The notes under the pieces were generated by a model that saw only the letters and a list, made by a program, of their open reading frames with translations, made no database searches and was not told the DNA's origin. Position numbers and translations under genes: made by a program. From positions 1 to 46,537 of the forward strand of contig NZ_SCRP01000014.1 in the NCBI RefSeq assembly GCF_004298475.1: a DNA stretch of 46,537 nucleotides. Reading direction: 5' to 3'. The DNA comes from Paraburkholderia sp. GTDB taxonomy: Bacteria > Pseudomonadota > Gammaproteobacteria > Burkholderiales > Burkholderiaceae. Shown here one piece after another: positions 45,495-46,537 of the stretch (its first letter is position 1; each line of letters opens with the position of its first letter).

Positions 45495-46537
45495 ATGAAG
45501 CAGGATCTGCCCGAATCCGTCTCGCGCGATCCCCTCGCTGCCCTGCTCGACGTGCAGCGCGGCGCGTTCCTGCGCGAGCCGTTCCCTGCGTGGGAGGTGC
45601 GCGCACGCCACCTAAGGGCGCTGCGCGCGATGCTCTTCGACAATCGCGACGCACTGGCCGAAGCGATGAACGCCGACTTCGGCCAGCGCTCGAAAGCCGA
45701 GGTCACGCTCTCGGAATTCGTCGTGCTCAAGCAGGAGATCGATGGCGCACTCAGGCACGGCGCGCGCTGGATGAAGCCGCAGCGCCGCAGCGTCGGCAAA
45801 TGGCTGCGGCCCGGGCGCGCGCGAATCGTGCCGCAGCCGCTCGGGGTGGCGGGCATCGTCGTGCCGTGGAACTATCCGCTGCTGCTCGGCGCGGGGCCGC
45901 TCGTCTGCGCGCTCGCCGCAGGCAACCGCGCGATGATCAAGATGTCGGAGTTGACGCCGCGCACCTCGGCGCTCTTCGAAGCCCTCATCGAAAAGACCTT
46001 CTCGCGCGACCATGTCGCCGTGGTCAACGGCGATGCGTCGGTCGGCGCAGCATTCACGGCGCTGCCGTTCGACCATCTGCTGTTCACGGGCTCGACGCGC
46101 ATCGGCCGCGAGGTCATGCGCGCGGCGGCGGCCAATCTGACGCCCGTAACGCTGGAACTGGGCGGCAAATCACCCGCGCTGATCGGCGAGCACGCGCGTT
46201 TCGACTACGCGGTCGACAGCCTTCTGCTCGGCAAGACGCTCAATGCGGGTCAAACCTGCATCGCGCCCGACTACGTGCTGCTGCCGCGCGGCCAGGAGGC
46301 GGCGTTCATCGAGCGCGCGCGCACGCGCTTCGCACAGCTTTATCCCGACTTCCCCGACAACCGCGATTACACGTCGATCATCTCGGCGCATCATTTCGAG
46401 CGGCTCGTGCGCATCGCCGACGAGGCACTGGCGGCGGGCGCGCAACTGCATCCGCTCGACGGCCAGCCCGGTGGCCAACTCAGTGGCCAACTCAGTGGCC
46501 AACTCAGTGGCCAACTCAGTGGCCAACTCAGTGGCCA
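45495..46537 (+). CDS. Coniferyl-aldehyde-dehydrogenase-like NAD-dependent aldehyde dehydrogenase (3' truncated by window)
   Basis: An uninterrupted frame of 347 codons runs to the right edge. It has the aldehyde dehydrogenase motifs PWNYPLLLGAGPLVCALAAGN, FTGSTRIGR, the catalytic Glu in LELGGKSP and the catalytic Cys in NAGQTCIAPDY. The sequence fits the coniferyl aldehyde dehydrogenase branch, which oxidises aromatic aldehydes; the natural substrate here is not known. The last visible 22 residues are a GQLS repeat from a 12-bp tandem DNA repeat, an unusual insertion after LAAGAQLHPLDGQ. It starts 70 bases after the AidB-like gene on the same strand, so the two may be one operon. Confidence 0.85.
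   Translation, partial: MKQDLPESVSRDPLAALLDVQRGAFLREPFPAWEVRARHLRALRAMLFDNRDALAEAMNADFGQRSKAEVTLSEFVVLKQEIDGALRHGARWMKPQRRSVGKWLRPGRARIVPQPLGVAGIVVPWNYPLLLGAGPLVCALAAGNRAMIKMSELTPRTSALFEALIEKTFSRDHVAVVNGDASVGAAFTALPFDHLLFTGSTRIGREVMRAAAANLTPVTLELGGKSPALIGEHARFDYAVDSLLLGKTLNAGQTCIAPDYVLLPRGQEAAFIERARTRFAQLYPDFPDNRDYTSIISAHHFERLVRIADEALAAGAQLHPLDGQPGGQLSGQLSGQLSGQLSGQLSG
46461..46537 (+). repeat. 12-bp tandem repeat (GGCCAACTCAGT) at the right edge
   Basis: After one degenerate unit (46461-46472), five perfect copies of GGCCAACTCAGT run from 46473 to 46532, and a sixth begins before the window ends. In the aldehyde dehydrogenase frame each unit reads GQLS. The length is a multiple of three, so copy changes keep the frame. 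Confidence 0.9.

Noticed and set aside
46461..46537. CRISPR-like array at the right edge
   Set aside because: The 12-bp units are contiguous with no spacers and read in frame as GQLS; this is a minisatellite.

Overview
The window reads as chromosomal DNA of a high-GC betaproteobacterium of the family Burkholderiaceae, most likely Paraburkholderia, Caballeronia or Burkholderia. The indicators are very strong GC bias at third codon positions, a short type-2 ArgC, a SAH riboswitch in front of ahcY with metF downstream, a MidA-like methyltransferase and an NDUFA9-like protein, and a flavorubredoxin/NorR nitric oxide module. No tRNA, rRNA, CRISPR array or prophage was seen. The only mobile DNA recognised is the end of an IS3-family element cut off by the left edge.

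Layout. 1-120: end of an insertion sequence. 0.3-2.0 kb: a PEBP-family secreted protein and argC, followed by two terminators. 2.2-2.7 kb: a probable small RNA gene with anti-Shine-Dalgarno motifs, next to a receiver-only protein that lacks its phospho-acceptor Asp. 3.0-7.1 kb: a beta-hydroxyacid dehydrogenase, a Mut7-C/ubiquitin-fold protein, a small hypothetical protein, an EamA permease and a sirtuin. 7.1-7.5 kb: a repeat cluster. 7.5-11.9 kb: norV-norW and the divergent activator norR, with a sigma-54 promoter and three GT-N7-AC enhancer sites. 11.9-15.2 kb: glmU-glmS. 15.3-17.7 kb: ttcA, folB and a pteridine-reductase-like SDR. 17.8-18.4 kb: a ParD/ParE toxin-antitoxin pair. 18.5-22.9 kb: midA-like, DUF2905, cca, GST and an NDUFA9-like gene. 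23.0-28.4 kb: slt, 5-formyl-THF cyclo-ligase and the 5-oxoprolinase genes pxpB-pxpC-pxpA. 28.5-35.5 kb: dppABCDF followed by a TraB/GumN gene. 35.9-38.8 kb: SAH riboswitch, ahcY, a holin-like membrane protein and metF. 39-41.9 kb: a family-2 glycosyltransferase, a DUF29 protein and lrgA-lrgB with a divergent LysR regulator. 43-43.6 kb: mazE-mazF. 43.7 kb to the end: an AidB-like acyl-CoA dehydrogenase and an aldehyde dehydrogenase that runs off the edge inside a 12-bp tandem repeat.

How the parts work together. The nitric oxide block is a self-contained detoxification unit: NorR senses NO, bends onto the sigma-54 promoter and drives the flavorubredoxin and its reductase. glmU and glmS make UDP-GlcNAc. 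ahcY and metF clear S-adenosylhomocysteine and feed methionine synthesis under riboswitch control. The pxp genes recycle 5-oxoproline to glutamate, and dppABCDF imports di-/oligopeptides. folB, the PTR1-like SDR, the 5-formyl-THF ligase and metF are all folate or pterin genes, though in separate units.

The least ordinary items are the small RNA at about 2.23-2.29 kb, the degenerate receiver beside it, the repeat/inverted-repeat cluster at 7.33-7.43 kb, the terminator placed just before folB, the symmetric mazEF operator, and several in-frame short tandem repeats, above all the GQLS repeat at the right edge. All calls come from reading the sequence; no database search was possible.
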